A stretch of 64,000 nt of DNA from Balneola sp. (GCA_028284195.1 JANQSE010000002.1:1-64000), one strand, 5' to 3'. Positions 24,187 to 35,421 are shown, counted from the stretch's first letter. The notes: generated by a model from the sequence alone, not told the origin. Numbers and translations are program-made.

Positions 24187-24944
24187 TCAAATTCTATAAC
24201 CTGTTGGTCATAGGCAAGTTTTATGTGATCAGGTAAACGGGCATTGGTCTTTTGGTGATCAACATAGCTGTTCATGTGTATCAGGTAGGCACGGGGAATC
24301 CCCAAATCTTCAATAATATCTACTGCTTCAGGAATGGTTAAATGCGTAGGGTGATTAGGCTTCCAGCGCAGCCCGCTCAGCACGATAACTTTTGAATCTT
24401 TAATAAGTTTTTTTGTGCTGTTAGGAATCTCCTTCACATCTGTTAAGTAGGATAGTGTATTTAATTTGAAACCCAAAACTTCGAGATTGCCATGATTGCA
24501 TGGAAGCGGAGTAACCCGGATATCCCCTAACATTTGTGATTTGGTTATTTTATTAAGAGCCAATGAAGTAGATCCGGGATATTTGTTTTCCCCAAACATA
24601 TAATCGAAGCGGTTCTGTATAGACTTTATACAGCCCGATGACGCAAAAACCGGAATAGGTTTTTTTTGAACATAATTAAAAGCTCTTATATCATCTAATC
24701 CACTAATGTGATCCATATGCTCATGGGTAAGCAAAACATAATCTATTTTTTTAATACCAGCCCGTATGCTTTGTAACCTGAATTCCGGGCCTGCATCAAT
24801 TAGTATGGAATTTTTTTTGGAGGTAACCCACACAGAGCAGCGTGTTCGGGTATTTCTTGGATCATAAGAGAGGCGATCGAACCCAAAGCCGCCTGCAACA
24901 GGCACACCCATTGATGTACCGGTGCCGAGAAACGTGAGTTTCAT
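24183..24944 (-). CDS. PhnP-like metallo-beta-lactamase-fold hydrolase
   Basis: This 253-residue MBL-fold protein has the metal-binding motif LLTHEHMDHISGLDDIRAF, plus upstream TFLGTGTSMGVPV and DAGPEFRLQ. These are the features of the PhnP / RNase Z-like phosphodiesterase group, which cleave cyclic phosphate or lipoyl/octanoyl-type esters. The substrate here is unknown, and no phosphonate genes are nearby. Its ATG overlaps the stop of the 100-residue upstream gene by 4 bases, so translation is coupled. Confidence 0.9.
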   Translation of the reverse strand: MKLTFLGTGTSMGVPVAGGFGFDRLSYDPRNTRTRCSVWVTSKKNSILIDAGPEFRLQSIRAGIKKIDYVLLTHEHMDHISGLDDIRAFNYVQKKPIPVFASSGCIKSIQNRFDYMFGENKYPGSTSLALNKITKSQMLGDIRVTPLPCNHGNLEVLGFKLNTLSYLTDVKEIPNSTKKLIKDSKVIVLSGLRWKPNHPTHLTIPEAVDIIEDLGIPRAYLIHMNSYVDHQKTNARLPDHIKLAYDQQVIEFD

Positions 24945-25243
24945 TCCTCGAAGTCCAATTCTTCTCCATAGCCATGGGGAACAACAGCTAATTTATCCCA
25001 AAGAGAAGAAAGTTCTTTTTTAACGGCTGGCTTTATGTATATACCTGATAAATCAGCGGTTCCTAAAACCCGGGCAATTGTTCCAATTTGGGCTTCAGAA
25101 GGTTTATTTTTATTTACTATTACGAGCCTGTCTCCCTCAACCATGCAATCATTTCCCCGAAAAGAGCCACGCTCCTTGCGCAGCTGATAACCGGCTTGCT
25201 CCAGTAAATACTCTAGCTCAAGAAGTAGTTTGTCTGGTTTCAA
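24941..25243 (-). CDS. Unrecognised 100-residue protein, translationally coupled on both sides
   Basis: I do not recognise a family. The protein is soluble and compact: an N-terminal helix (KLLLELEYLLEQAGYQLRKERG), a strand pair (MVEGDRLVIVNKN), a helix (SEAQIGTIARVLGTAD), and an acidic C-terminus. The start is a TTG whose bases overlap the stop of the upstream outer-membrane-like gene (TTGA). Its own stop overlaps the start of the PhnP-like gene (ATGA). Such double 4-base overlap suggests fixed stoichiometry and a shared pathway. Confidence 0.75.
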   Translation of the reverse strand: MKPDKLLLELEYLLEQAGYQLRKERGSFRGNDCMVEGDRLVIVNKNKPSEAQIGTIARVLGTADLSGIYIKPAVKKELSSLWDKLAVVPHGYGEELDFEE

Positions 25244-25956
25244 AGTGAAATTCCAATGGTTATTAAGTGGTAAGATAAATCATAATCCAATTCTTCACCA
25301 TCAACATCAAAAGAAGAAAACTTGTAATCATAGCCAATACTTAAAGTACGGCCAGGAAACAGGTTTAGAAAATTAATGCGCCCCTTACCTTCGGCGCCCC
25401 AATTGGTTCCGCCGAATAACCCACCACTGGAATTAGCAAAACCGTAAGAAGGAAGAGCCTCCAGGCCGAGCCCGATTTTATTGCCAAGCCGTATACTACT
25501 AAAAACCCCTCCTCCCACTTTAAAAACAGATTGATTGAATTCGTTGTTATTAGTTTCGTTTCGAACACTAGTTACACTTGTTATCAGGCTAACGGGTACA
25601 CCTAATTGAATTCTTCTAGTGCGGACGAACGAAATACGGTTAGTATAGTCAATCGCTAGCTGTAGATAACGTTCATCATCAGCACCCGATAGATTGTTTG
25701 CGAAAGCTAAAGAGGCATTAAGCCCCGGAGACTCAAGGCCAACAAGAAGTATTTGTGACGAAAAATCCAGCCGGCTGAGGTCAACTATTGGGCTTCTTTG
25801 TCCTTTGTAAATAAATTCAGCTGGAGCATAACCAATGCGGAAAAAAGTATTTGAAGCTATTCGTGGTTCACCTGTACCGCCGCGAACGGAGAACATTTGA
25901 GCAGAAACAGAGCTGGAAGCAAGAAAAAAAATTATAAAAAGATATTTAATACGCAT
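25240..25956 (-). CDS. Secreted, probably outer-membrane beta-barrel protein of unknown function
   Basis: The ATG at 25956 gives a clean signal peptide (MRIKYLFIIFFLASSSVSAQ), so the open frame's ten earlier residues are not expected. The ~220-residue mature part alternates polar and hydrophobic residues with many Gly, Ser and aromatic residues, as in small outer-membrane barrels (e.g. LGLEALPSYGFANSSGGLFGG). It ends in hydrophobic strand-like residues (YHLITIGISL). No specific family is recognised. It is first in a coupled three-gene set. Confidence 0.75.
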   Translation of the reverse strand: MRIKYLFIIFFLASSSVSAQMFSVRGGTGEPRIASNTFFRIGYAPAEFIYKGQRSPIVDLSRLDFSSQILLVGLESPGLNASLAFANNLSGADDERYLQLAIDYTNRISFVRTRRIQLGVPVSLITSVTSVRNETNNNEFNQSVFKVGGGVFSSIRLGNKIGLGLEALPSYGFANSSGGLFGGTNWGAEGKGRINFLNLFPGRTLSIGYDYKFSSFDVDGEELDYDLSYHLITIGISL

Positions 25957-26015
25957 GAGAATTAATTTAAATAAAACTACATTCAATCATTAACGTTAAA
26001 TCAAAGTAATATTTT

Positions 26016-26564
26016 ATGAAATTCATTGTACTCTCTTTAATAAGCATTGTGATGATAGGCTTCGGTGCAAATAATCCAAAATCCATTTATGAGTTTAAAA
26101 TGGACAATATTGATGGCAAACCTGTACAGCTGGAAAAATATAAGGGCAAAACGATCTTGATCGTTAATGTGGCTTCCAAGTGTGGATATACCCCTCAGTA
26201 TGAAGGTCTTCAGGCTCTTTATGAAGAATATAAAGATGAAGGTTTTGTGATATTAGGATTTCCTGCAAATAACTTTAAAGGACAAGAGCCGGGAAGCGAT
26301 GAAGATATCAAACAGTTTTGTACTCTTGAGTATGGTGTAGAGTTTCCTATGTTTTCAAAAGTGTCAGTAAAAGGCGATGACCAGGCAGAACTGTTTACGT
26401 ATTTAACGGGTTTAGAAAACCCGGATTTTACTGGGGATATTAAATGGAACTTCGAGAAGTTTTTGATTTCAAAAAAAGGAGAGCTTAAGCGAAGATTTAG
26501 AAGCTCTGTGAAGCCACAAAGTAAAGAACTGGTTTCGGCTGTCGAAGCTGAATTGTCTAAATAA
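26016..26564 (+). CDS. Glutathione peroxidase-family thiol peroxidase, exported
   Basis: This 182-residue protein is of the GPx/BtuE family. The peroxidatic site is NVASKCGYTPQYEGLQ (Cys in place of selenocysteine). Family blocks ILGFPANNFKGQEPG, FPMFSKVSVKG and WNFEKFLISKKGE are all present. A second cysteine in IKQFCTLEYGV is at the usual place for a resolving Cys in thioredoxin-dependent members. The N-terminus (MKFIVLSLISIVMIGFGANNP) looks like a signal peptide, so it probably reduces peroxides in the periplasm. Confidence 0.93.
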   Translation: MKFIVLSLISIVMIGFGANNPKSIYEFKMDNIDGKPVQLEKYKGKTILIVNVASKCGYTPQYEGLQALYEEYKDEGFVILGFPANNFKGQEPGSDEDIKQFCTLEYGVEFPMFSKVSVKGDDQAELFTYLTGLENPDFTGDIKWNFEKFLISKKGELKRRFRSSVKPQSKELVSAVEAELSK

Positions 26565-26623
26565 AGTTTGGCTCGAAGTTGATTTAGTTTTTAAATCAGC
26601 CGTATATTTGAGGCTCTCGAAAA

Positions 26624-26697
26624 GGTCCGGTAGTTCAGTTGGTTAGAACGCCTGCCTGTCACGCAGGAGGTCGAGGGTTCGAGTCCCTTCCGGATCG
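26624..26697 (+). tRNA. tRNA-Asp (anticodon GTC)
   Basis: A 74-base cloverleaf. The acceptor GGTCCGG pairs with CCGGATC (one G-U), with discriminator G at 26697. The D-arm holds AGTTCAGTTGGTTAGA. The anticodon stem CCTGC/GCAGG encloses CTGTCAC, with GTC at 26658-26660. The T-arm is GAGGGTTCGAGTCCCTT. The 3' CCA is not encoded. Confidence 0.97.
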
Positions 26698-26698
26698 C

Positions 26699-26735
26699 AA
26701 ACCCCTTACATTTTTTATGTAAGGGGTTTTTCTTT
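26699..26735 (+). terminator. Rho-independent terminator of tRNA-Asp
   Basis: AAACCCCTTACAT pairs with ATGTAAGGGGTTT around a TTTTTT-containing loop. It is followed by a T-rich tail. Confidence 0.9.
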
Positions 26736-26760
26736 TTAAACAATTTGGTTTAATTCTTTC

Positions 26761-28644
26761 ATGTCTTCTATTTATCCTTTATACGATGTGATTGTTGTTG
26801 GTGCCGGACATGCCGGAAGCGAAGCCGCTGGCGCGGCGGCAGAGCTGGGAGCGAAAACATTGCTCATTACAATGAATCTGGAAGCAATTGCTAAAATGTC
26901 TTGTAATCCGGCAATGGGTGGGATAGCAAAAGGTCAGCTAGTAAGAGAGATTGATGCATTGGGTGGGCTATCGGGAATTGTAAGTGATACCTCCGGAGTT
27001 CAATTCAAAATGCTGAATAAAAGTAAAGGCCCGGCAATGTGGAGCCCTCGTTGCCAAAGCGACCGGATGTTATATGCCCAAAGAATGAGGGAGTTGCTAG
27101 AGCAAAAAGAAAACTTGTTTTTCAGACAGGATAGTATAGTCGATTTAATCATTCAAGATCAAAAAATACAAGGGGTTATAACTCAAACAGGTCAGAGGTT
27201 TTACTCAAAAAGTGTGGTACTTACAAGCGGAACCTTTTTGAATGGGTTGATTCATATCGGTGATAATAACTATGGAGGGGGGCGTTCGGGAGAAAGGGCT
27301 TCTGTAGGTATTTCTGCAGCATTAGAAAAAGTTGGTTTTGCGGTTGGAAGACTCAAAACAGGAACTCCGCCAAGAGTAGACGGCCGCTCTATTGATTACT
27401 CAAAGCTTGAGGTTCAGGAAGGAGATAAAGAACCCGTGCCCTTTTCTTTTTTAACAGAAGAACTACCTAACAAAGAAGATCAACTAACATGTTGGATTGG
27501 GTATACCAACAATAAAGTTCATGATGTGCTAAAAACGGGTTTTGATCGTAGCCCGATGTTTAATGGAAGAATTAAATCAGCCGGCCCAAGATATTGTCCA
27601 AGCATAGAAGATAAAATAAACCGGTTTGCTGACAGGAGCAGGCACCAATTGTTTTTGGAGCCGGAAGGTTGGAATACTTATGAAATGTATTTAAATGGAT
27701 TTTCCACTTCCCTGCCCGAAGAAGTTCAATATGAGGCTTTGAGGACTATCCCCGGTTTTGAGAATGTGATAATGCTTAGGCCCGGATATGCAATTGAATA
27801 TGATTATTTTCCTCCACACCAAATAAAGAGAACGTTAGAAACAAAGTTAATAGATGGGCTGTATTTTGCTGGTCAAATAAATGGAACAACTGGATATGAA
27901 GAAGCCGCTTGTCAAGGTTTAATGGCGGGAATTAATGCCGCCCTCAAGGTTGGCGGAAAAGAACCTCTAATTCTTAAACGGTCTGAGGCATATATTGGCG
28001 TTCTTATAGATGATCTTATCAATAAAGGTACAGAAGAGCCCTATCGAATGTTTACTTCCAGGGCGGAACACCGAATCTTGCTGAGACAGGATAATGCAGA
28101 TCTTCGCCTTACAGAGATAGGTTACAAAATAGGCTTAGCCAAAAAAGAAAGGCACGAAAAAGTGGTTCAAAAGAGAGAAGAGCTTCATTTGCTTCTTGAT
28201 TTACTTTCCAAAAAAACAGTTCGCCCCGAAGTACTAAACCCTCTTTTGAATGAGCTAAACACATCGGGATTAAGCCAGCCAGTAAAAGCAGAGTCCATCT
28301 TATCTCGACCACAGGTTTCTCTTTTCAGAATGATTGAGGCTGACGATGAATTTAGAAAGGAAGTGGAAAGCATTACGAAAAATAAATATGTTTTGGAACA
28401 AGCAGAGATACAAGTCAAGTACTCCGGGTACATTCAAAAAGAGTTTGAAATGGTAGAGGAGCTGGCCCAGAAAGAAAACACACGAATTCCTGAGTCTTTA
28501 GATTATTCCAAAATCAAAAGCCTCTCTTCAGAGGGGTTGCAGAAAATGTCAAAAATCAGGCCTGAGACGATTGGGCAGGCAAGTAGAATCAGTGGCGTTT
28601 CTGCTAGCGATGTCTCAGTTCTGATGGTTTATCTAAAGAGCTAG
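26761..28644 (+). CDS. mnmG: tRNA uridine-5-carboxymethylaminomethyl modification enzyme MnmG
   Basis: MnmG, with MnmE, installs the cmnm5 group at wobble uridine 34. The 627-residue length is typical. The FAD site is [20 protein letters not shown]. GidA family signatures include [72 protein letters not shown] and the C-terminal [16 protein letters not shown]. It is followed at once by a parS-like palindrome and rsmG. The mnmG-rsmG pair is a classical origin-proximal arrangement. Confidence 0.97.
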   Translation: MSSIYPLYDVIVVGAGHAGSEAAGAAAELGAKTLLITMNLEAIAKMSCNPAMGGIAKGQLVREIDALGGLSGIVSDTSGVQFKMLNKSKGPAMWSPRCQSDRMLYAQRMRELLEQKENLFFRQDSIVDLIIQDQKIQGVITQTGQRFYSKSVVLTSGTFLNGLIHIGDNNYGGGRSGERASVGISAALEKVGFAVGRLKTGTPPRVDGRSIDYSKLEVQEGDKEPVPFSFLTEELPNKEDQLTCWIGYTNNKVHDVLKTGFDRSPMFNGRIKSAGPRYCPSIEDKINRFADRSRHQLFLEPEGWNTYEMYLNGFSTSLPEEVQYEALRTIPGFENVIMLRPGYAIEYDYFPPHQIKRTLETKLIDGLYFAGQINGTTGYEEAACQGLMAGINAALKVGGKEPLILKRSEAYIGVLIDDLINKGTEEPYRMFTSRAEHRILLRQDNADLRLTEIGYKIGLAKKERHEKVVQKREELHLLLDLLSKKTVRPEVLNPLLNELNTSGLSQPVKAESILSRPQVSLFRMIEADDEFRKEVESITKNKYVLEQAEIQVKYSGYIQKEFEMVEELAQKENTRIPESLDYSKIKSLSSEGLQKMSKIRPETIGQASRISGVSASDVSVLMVYLKS

Positions 28645-28659
28645 GTTTCACGTGGAACA
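28644..28659. promoter_or_regulatory. parS: parS-like ParB binding site, copy 1
   Basis: GGTTTCACGTGGAACA differs at two of 16 positions from the consensus TGTTTCACGTGAAACA and keeps the central TTTCACGTG. It lies in the mnmG-rsmG junction and contains the candidate GTG start codon of rsmG. Confidence 0.7.
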
Positions 28660-29293
28660 TAGAATACAGATGCTTAGCAAAGATCAATTTAATGTAGTTG
28701 AGGAGTTGTATGAGAAAAACGTAGATAAGCTAGAAGAATACATAGATCTTTTGCTATGGTGGAATCAGAGAGTTAATCTTGTTAGCAGGGAAGTTTCACG
28801 TGAAACAATTGTTGAACACGTAAAGCATAGTTTGTTTATATCAATCAGTTCTGGTTTCCAAAAAGCAAAAAAGATAATTGATGCCGGCTCAGGTGGCGGG
28901 CTTCCCGGTATCCCTTTAGCAATTTGTTTTCCAGAAAAAAACTTTGGTATTAATGATATTGTGTCAAAAAAAGTTTTCGCAATTAACGATATGATTCAAA
29001 ACCTTAATCTGAGAAACGAAGCCAGAGGAATATTTGGGAATATTTCCGAACAGGTTATTTCAGGCTTTGACCTGATTATAACAAAACACGCATTCAAAAT
29101 GGATGAGCTTTCAGCCCTTTTGAATGGACAAAATTGGGCAAGTATAGTTTTTCTTAAAGGGCATCAGGAGGCGATAGATGAATTTGAAAAAGCTAAACTT
29201 AAAGCTGAACTCAATATTATTAGATTAGACTCAGCATTTATGAATGATTTTTATTTGGGTAAGTCAGTTGTAGAACTTAAGAGAGATTTTTGA
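28652..29293 (+). CDS. rsmG: 16S rRNA (guanine527-N7)-methyltransferase
   Basis: RsmG methylates G527 of 16S rRNA. The 213-residue protein has the family features LLLWWNQRVNLVS, the SAM-binding loop DAGSGGGLPGIPLAICFP, and LIITKHAFKMDELSALL. The GTG at 28652 lies inside parS copy 1; an ATG at 28670 is an alternative that would leave the site non-coding. A second, better parS lies within codons 47-52. The next gene starts on the last base of its stop (TGATG). Confidence 0.94.
   Translation: MEHRIQMLSKDQFNVVEELYEKNVDKLEEYIDLLLWWNQRVNLVSREVSRETIVEHVKHSLFISISSGFQKAKKIIDAGSGGGLPGIPLAICFPEKNFGINDIVSKKVFAINDMIQNLNLRNEARGIFGNISEQVISGFDLIITKHAFKMDELSALLNGQNWASIVFLKGHQEAIDEFEKAKLKAELNIIRLDSAFMNDFYLGKSVVELKRDF
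28792..28807. promoter_or_regulatory. parS: parS ParB binding site, copy 2 (perfect 14-bp core)
   Basis: AGTTTCACGTGAAACA matches the consensus TGTTTCACGTGAAACA at 15 of 16 positions. Its 14-bp core GTTTCACGTGAAAC (28793-28806) is a perfect palindrome. It is located inside rsmG, 148 bases from copy 1. parS sites cluster near the origin and load ParB for chromosome segregation. Confidence 0.88.
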
Positions 29294-30249
29294 TGAAAAG
29301 TTCTGAACGAAGACTAAAACTAATGCTGATGCTTCAGCAAAAAGGAGAGAGAAAAACAGTTCAGGAAATAGCAGATTATTTTGGGGTAAGCAAAAGAACT
29401 ATATTTAGAGATTTCAATACCTTGCAAGAAATAAATGTGCCAATTACATGGGATAAATACAGTGGATATGGTGTAATGCCTGGTTTTAAAATCCCGCCGC
29501 TTATGTTTACATCTCATGAATTAGCCACGATAATTGTGGGGCTTAATTTTGTTAAATCTCAGGTTGATGCCGGGTTAGCCCAAGATGCCAAAGGGGTTGA
29601 GGTAAAGATTAAAAATGTGCTTCCTGGCGAACTTAGAGATTTTATGGTGTCGCTTCAGGAAAAAACAGTGGTAGATCCATACTTGAGATTTGGATCAGAA
29701 AAGAAAAAAGGCGGTAATTGGTACACGATCAGTAGTGCTATATCACAACGGAAAAGAATTCAGTTTTCATACAGATCAATATCTGGAGAAACAAGAATTA
29801 GAAAAATAGATCCATATTTACTCGTTTTTTATCAGGATCATTGGAATGTAATTGGGTTTTCACATTTAAGAGGAGATTTTAGGAATTTTATCTTAGAAAG
29901 AGCTCAGGATGTTAGCATTTTAGAAGAGGACTTTATCGATAAAGCAAACACTTCGATAGAGCAGCTGATTTTCAGGAATAACGAAGCATCTCAAAAAGTC
30001 GAGGTGTTGGTTGATAAAGCAGGATATGAGCGATTTAAGGCGAATTTGCCGACTAAAATTTTTAAGGAAAACAATGAAAATTCAGAAAAAATTAAAGTGA
30101 GTTTTGTTGCGGATAATCTTGACTTTATAAATGAGTGGCTACTGCAGTTTGGAAAAAAAATCGAAGTTTTGTCTCCGAGAGAGCTAATCAAAAAAAGAGA
30201 AGCGCTTTTGGAAGAAATGTTAGGAAATAAAAAAGGCTCTCAAAAATGA
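29293..30249 (+). CDS. HTH-WYL transcriptional regulator (YafY-like)
   Basis: This 318-residue protein has an N-terminal winged helix of the HTH_11/DeoR type (TVQEIADYFGVSKRTIFRDF, residues ~17-36). A WYL domain follows from about residue 140 (QRKRIQFSYRSISGETR, then IDPYLLVFYQDHWNVIGF) and a C-terminal WCX-like segment. WYL proteins respond to nucleic acid or nucleotide ligands, often in DNA damage or phage defence, but the target here is unknown. The ATG overlaps the rsmG stop by one base, so it is expressed with rsmG and mnmG. It is convergent with gyrA. Confidence 0.9.
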   Translation: MKSSERRLKLMLMLQQKGERKTVQEIADYFGVSKRTIFRDFNTLQEINVPITWDKYSGYGVMPGFKIPPLMFTSHELATIIVGLNFVKSQVDAGLAQDAKGVEVKIKNVLPGELRDFMVSLQEKTVVDPYLRFGSEKKKGGNWYTISSAISQRKRIQFSYRSISGETRIRKIDPYLLVFYQDHWNVIGFSHLRGDFRNFILERAQDVSILEEDFIDKANTSIEQLIFRNNEASQKVEVLVDKAGYERFKANLPTKIFKENNENSEKIKVSFVADNLDFINEWLLQFGKKIEVLSPRELIKKREALLEEMLGNKKGSQK

Positions 30250-30257
30250 GAGCCTTT
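30232..30257. terminator. Bidirectional terminator between the WYL gene and gyrA
   Basis: AAAGGCTCTCA and TGAGAGCCTTT form an 11-bp perfect stem with an AAAA loop. A and T runs flank it on both sides, so it can serve both convergent transcripts. The stem overlaps the last codons of the WYL gene. Confidence 0.85.
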
Positions 30258-30283
30258 AAATTGATAGCAAACCAGTAAGAAAA

Positions 30284-32737
30284 TTAAACGTCTTCTTCGT
30301 CTTCGTTTGCAACCCGGGTTACCGCAGCGATGTTTCCTTCATCATCGAGGCGCATAATTCTTACCCCTTGTGTATTTCTCCCCATGGTGCGGATTCCAGA
30401 ACAGCCCATTCTTATAACCTTACCTCTTTCGGTAATAATCATTAAATCATCCTGATCGGTTACTTCTTTAAGGGCAATCAAGTTGCCGGTTTTTGCTGTA
30501 ACCTTTAGCGTAATCACTCCTTTGCCTCCTCTCGATTGTTCGCGGTAATCATCTACAAGCGAGCGTTTGCCATATCCGTTTTCGGAGATAGCAAGGACGG
30601 TGGCTTCATGGGTATTTTTGATTACCACCATATCAACCAATTCATCTCCTTTATTTAAGGTCATTCCTCTAACACCGGAAGTATTTCTTCCCATTTCACG
30701 AGCATCAGACTCATGGAACCGAATGGCACGCCCATTCCTATTGGCAAGAATTACATGGCTGTCACCATCTGTTAATTCGGCTCCTAACAAGGAGTCTCCC
30801 TCTTTGATATTGATAGCAATAATACCGTCTCGGCGCGGCCTGCTGTACGCTTCGAGAGATGTTTTCTTTATCTGGCCCTCTTTGGTCGCCATGATAATTG
30901 AGTGCTGTTTCACATATTCTTCATCTTCCAGAGTTTTGACAGGAACAAACGCTTTGATGTGATCATCTTTATCAATCTCGATAAGATTAACAATAGCGCG
31001 GCCCCTTGCCAGACGCCCTCCTTCAGGAATTTCATAGACCTTCAACCAATAACATTGTCCTTTTTCAGTAAAGAAAAGAATGTAGTTGTGATTCGAAGCG
31101 ACAAAAAGATGTTCTACCCACTCTTCATCCCGGGTAGTGGTTCCTTTCATTCCTTTACCGCCGCGGCGCTGCCTTCTGTAACCACTAACGGGCATGCGCT
31201 TAATAAAGCCTTTGTTAGAAATGGTAACAACAACATCTTCATCGGCAATCATGTCCTCAACATTGAAATCCTCTGCAGAATAAACTACTTGAGTACGCCT
31301 TTCATCACCATACCGTTCTTTAATGTCCGCAAGTTCTTCTTTTATAATGTCATATTGGATGTCTCTATTTGAAAGAATTTTTCTGTATTCCTCAATTTTG
31401 TCAACAATCTCTTTGTATTCAGTATCAATTTTATCGCGCTCAAGTCCCGTAAGTTTTTGCAGGCGCATTTCAAGAATTGCTTTTGCCTGGATATCGGTAA
31501 GGGCAAACTTCTTTCTAAGCTCGATATTCGCAACTTGTGGGTTTTTAGATGCACGAATTATTTTAATTACCTCGTCAAGATTATCTAATGCAATTTTTAG
31601 GCCCTCAAGAATGTGCGCGCGTGCTTCAGCTTGGTCCAGGTCATAAATAGTTCGACGAATAACAACATCAACACGGTGCTCAACATAATGGTGAATTAAC
31701 TCCTTTAGGCCCATTATTTTTGGGCGGCCTTTCACTAGTGCAAGATTAATAACCCCAAAAGTGGTTTGCATTTGGGTGTATTTATATAGTTGATTAAGCA
31801 CTACCCCGGCATTTGCGGACCTTTTTAGAATGATAACAACCCGCATTCCCTCCCGGTCGGATTCGTCTCGTACTTCAGAGATCTCCGTTATCTTCTCATT
31901 ATTAACAAGCTCCGCAATCTTTTGAATTAACGTACTCTTGTTAACCTGGTAAGGAATTTCAGTAATTACTATTTGTTCTCTGCCACCGCGAAGCTCCTCT
32001 GTGTTTGCGCGGGCGCGTAATGTAATTTTACCACGGCCGGTTTCGTAAGCTTCTTTTACTCCCTCATATCCATAAATAATGCCTGCAGTAGGAAAATCAG
32101 GAGCTGTAATGTGCTCCATTAACTCCTTTGTTTCAATATCTTGGTTCTCTATATAAGCGGTAATACCATCAACAACTTCGCTCAAATTGTGAGGAGCCAT
32201 ATTAGTGGCCATGCCAACGGCAATACCAGATGACCCGTTAACCAATAGATTAGGAAGCGCCCCCGGCATAACGGTTGGTTCCTGGAGAGTGTCGTCAAAA
32301 TTTGGTTGAAAATCGACAGTTTCTTTGTTCAGGTCTGTGAGAAGCTCTTCTGCAATACGATCCATGCGAACTTCTGTATAACGCATTGCAGCAGCGGAAT
32401 CACCATCAATAGATCCAAAGTTTCCTTGCCCATCCACTAAAGGGTATCTCAGAGAGAAATCCTGTACCATGCGGACGATGGTATCATAAACGGCAGTATC
32501 GCCATGCGGATGGTATTTACCCAAAACTTCTCCAACAATACGTGCACTCTTTTTATAACCCCGGTTATGAAGCATTCCGAGATCGCTCATTCCAAATAGT
32601 GCACGCCTGTGAACTGGCTTTAAACCATCTCGAACATCAGGAAGAGCCCTGGAGACAATAACGGACATCGAATAATCGATGTAAGACGATTCCATTTCGT
32701 CTTCGATAGTAATTGGTATAATTTTTTCTCTAGCCAT
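30284..32737 (-). CDS. gyrA: DNA gyrase subunit A
   Basis: GyrA breaks and rejoins DNA in the A2B2 gyrase. The 817-residue protein has the catalytic-tyrosine motif [11 protein letters not shown]. The quinolone-determining region reads [15 protein letters not shown], with Thr where E. coli has Ser83 and Asp kept at 87. The C-terminal beta-pinwheel carries the GyrA-box [12 protein letters not shown], which separates it from ParC. A second GGKG repeat ([12 protein letters not shown]) and an acidic tail (NEDEEDV) follow. It lies 39 bases downstream of gyrB on the same strand. Confidence 0.97.
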   Translation of the reverse strand: MAREKIIPITIEDEMESSYIDYSMSVIVSRALPDVRDGLKPVHRRALFGMSDLGMLHNRGYKKSARIVGEVLGKYHPHGDTAVYDTIVRMVQDFSLRYPLVDGQGNFGSIDGDSAAAMRYTEVRMDRIAEELLTDLNKETVDFQPNFDDTLQEPTVMPGALPNLLVNGSSGIAVGMATNMAPHNLSEVVDGITAYIENQDIETKELMEHITAPDFPTAGIIYGYEGVKEAYETGRGKITLRARANTEELRGGREQIVITEIPYQVNKSTLIQKIAELVNNEKITEISEVRDESDREGMRVVIILKRSANAGVVLNQLYKYTQMQTTFGVINLALVKGRPKIMGLKELIHHYVEHRVDVVIRRTIYDLDQAEARAHILEGLKIALDNLDEVIKIIRASKNPQVANIELRKKFALTDIQAKAILEMRLQKLTGLERDKIDTEYKEIVDKIEEYRKILSNRDIQYDIIKEELADIKERYGDERRTQVVYSAEDFNVEDMIADEDVVVTISNKGFIKRMPVSGYRRQRRGGKGMKGTTTRDEEWVEHLFVASNHNYILFFTEKGQCYWLKVYEIPEGGRLARGRAIVNLIEIDKDDHIKAFVPVKTLEDEEYVKQHSIIMATKEGQIKKTSLEAYSRPRRDGIIAINIKEGDSLLGAELTDGDSHVILANRNGRAIRFHESDAREMGRNTSGVRGMTLNKGDELVDMVVIKNTHEATVLAISENGYGKRSLVDDYREQSRGGKGVITLKVTAKTGNLIALKEVTDQDDLMIITERGKVIRMGCSGIRTMGRNTQGVRIMRLDDEGNIAAVTRVANEDEEDV

Positions 32738-32776
32738 AATTTAAATCGTATATCCTTTTAGTTGTGTATCGGCTTA

Positions 32777-34717
<1,941 letters not shown>

Positions 34718-34756
34718 TTAGGGGTGATAGCTTATTTAGATGTGTAATTTGATGCC

Positions 34757-34787
34757 CGAAAATAGAGCTTAAACGAGCAAAATCAAA
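34757..34787 (-). promoter_or_regulatory. gyrB: Probable gyrB promoter
   Basis: On the minus strand TTTG (34784-34787) is followed after about 19 bases by TATTTTCG (34757-34764), one mismatch from TAnnTTTG. The gyrB ATG is about 43 bases downstream. Confidence 0.5.
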
Positions 34788-34866
34788 AAAAGGGAGAGGT
34801 TATATCAAAAAAAATAGAGATAAAAATTCTGACGGGAAATTTAACACTTTTACAGCTCGGGTTTAA

Positions 34867-34875
34867 TGTGGATAA
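34867..34875 (-). promoter_or_regulatory. Perfect DnaA box between gyrB and rpmB
   Basis: TGTGGATAA is the exact complement of TTATCCACA. It lies in the 283-base divergent intergenic region between gyrB and rpmB, upstream of both promoters. No further close boxes are visible here, so it is more likely regulatory or a titration site than an origin. Confidence 0.45.
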
Positions 34876-34929
34876 TCTTAGGAAAATGTGAATAAATTGC
34901 CTTTTTGGGAAAAAACGGCGCCCACGGCG

Positions 34930-34960
34930 TTGATGTTTGGAAATAATACCTCTATCTTTG
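34930..34960 (+). promoter_or_regulatory. rpmB: Promoter of the rpmB-rpmG operon
   Basis: TTG (34930-34932), a 20-base spacer and TATCTTTG (34953-34960) match the Bacteroidota -33/-7 pattern. The rpmB ATG follows 37 bases downstream. Confidence 0.65.
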
Positions 34961-34997
34961 GCGTCTGTTTTCCAAAGAAAAATTAATTGTTAAAACA

Positions 34998-35243
34998 ATG
35001 TCGCGAAGAGACGATATTACTGGTAAAAAGGCGATGAACGGATACCGTTCTTCTAAATCGAATAATAAAACCAAACATCGCTTTCATTTAAACTTACAAA
35101 AAAGACGCTTCTACATTCCTGAGGAAGATAGATGGGTTACACTTAAAGTGTCTGCTAAAACTTTGAGAACTATCAATAAGAAAGGGATTACTGAGGTTTT
35201 GAAAGATGCCCGCCGAAAAGGAACCCTGTTAAAAGAGGTATAA
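34998..35243 (+). CDS. rpmB: 50S ribosomal protein L28
   Basis: This 81-residue basic protein has the L28 pattern: [22 protein letters not shown], then [32 protein letters not shown], then a helical end. It is first in a compact operon with rpmG (4-base gap) and the DUF4295 protein. It has its own well-formed promoter. Confidence 0.96.
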   Translation: MSRRDDITGKKAMNGYRSSKSNNKTKHRFHLNLQKRRFYIPEEDRWVTLKVSAKTLRTINKKGITEVLKDARRKGTLLKEV

Positions 35244-35247
35244 AACA

Positions 35248-35412
35248 ATGGCAAAAGACAACAGAGTTCAAGTGATTTTAGAATGTACTGAAAAGCCGGG
35301 TTCATCAAGATATGTAACCACTAAAAATCGTCGTACACAAACAGAGCGCATGGAGCTTAAAAAGTATAATCCTGTATTGCGAAAGCATACAGTCCATAAA
35401 GAAATTAAATAA
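35248..35412 (+). CDS. rpmG: 50S ribosomal protein L33
   Basis: This 54-residue protein reads [20 protein letters not shown]..., then [19 protein letters not shown] and ends HTVHKEIK. It is L33 in the zinc-free form: only one cysteine remains instead of the two CxxC pairs. It is short enough to be missed by a length cut-off. It lies between rpmB and DUF4295 with gaps of 4 and 9 bases. Confidence 0.95.
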   Translation: MAKDNRVQVILECTEKPGSSRYVTTKNRRTQTERMELKKYNPVLRKHTVHKEIK

Positions 35413-35421
35413 TCTGAGGAT

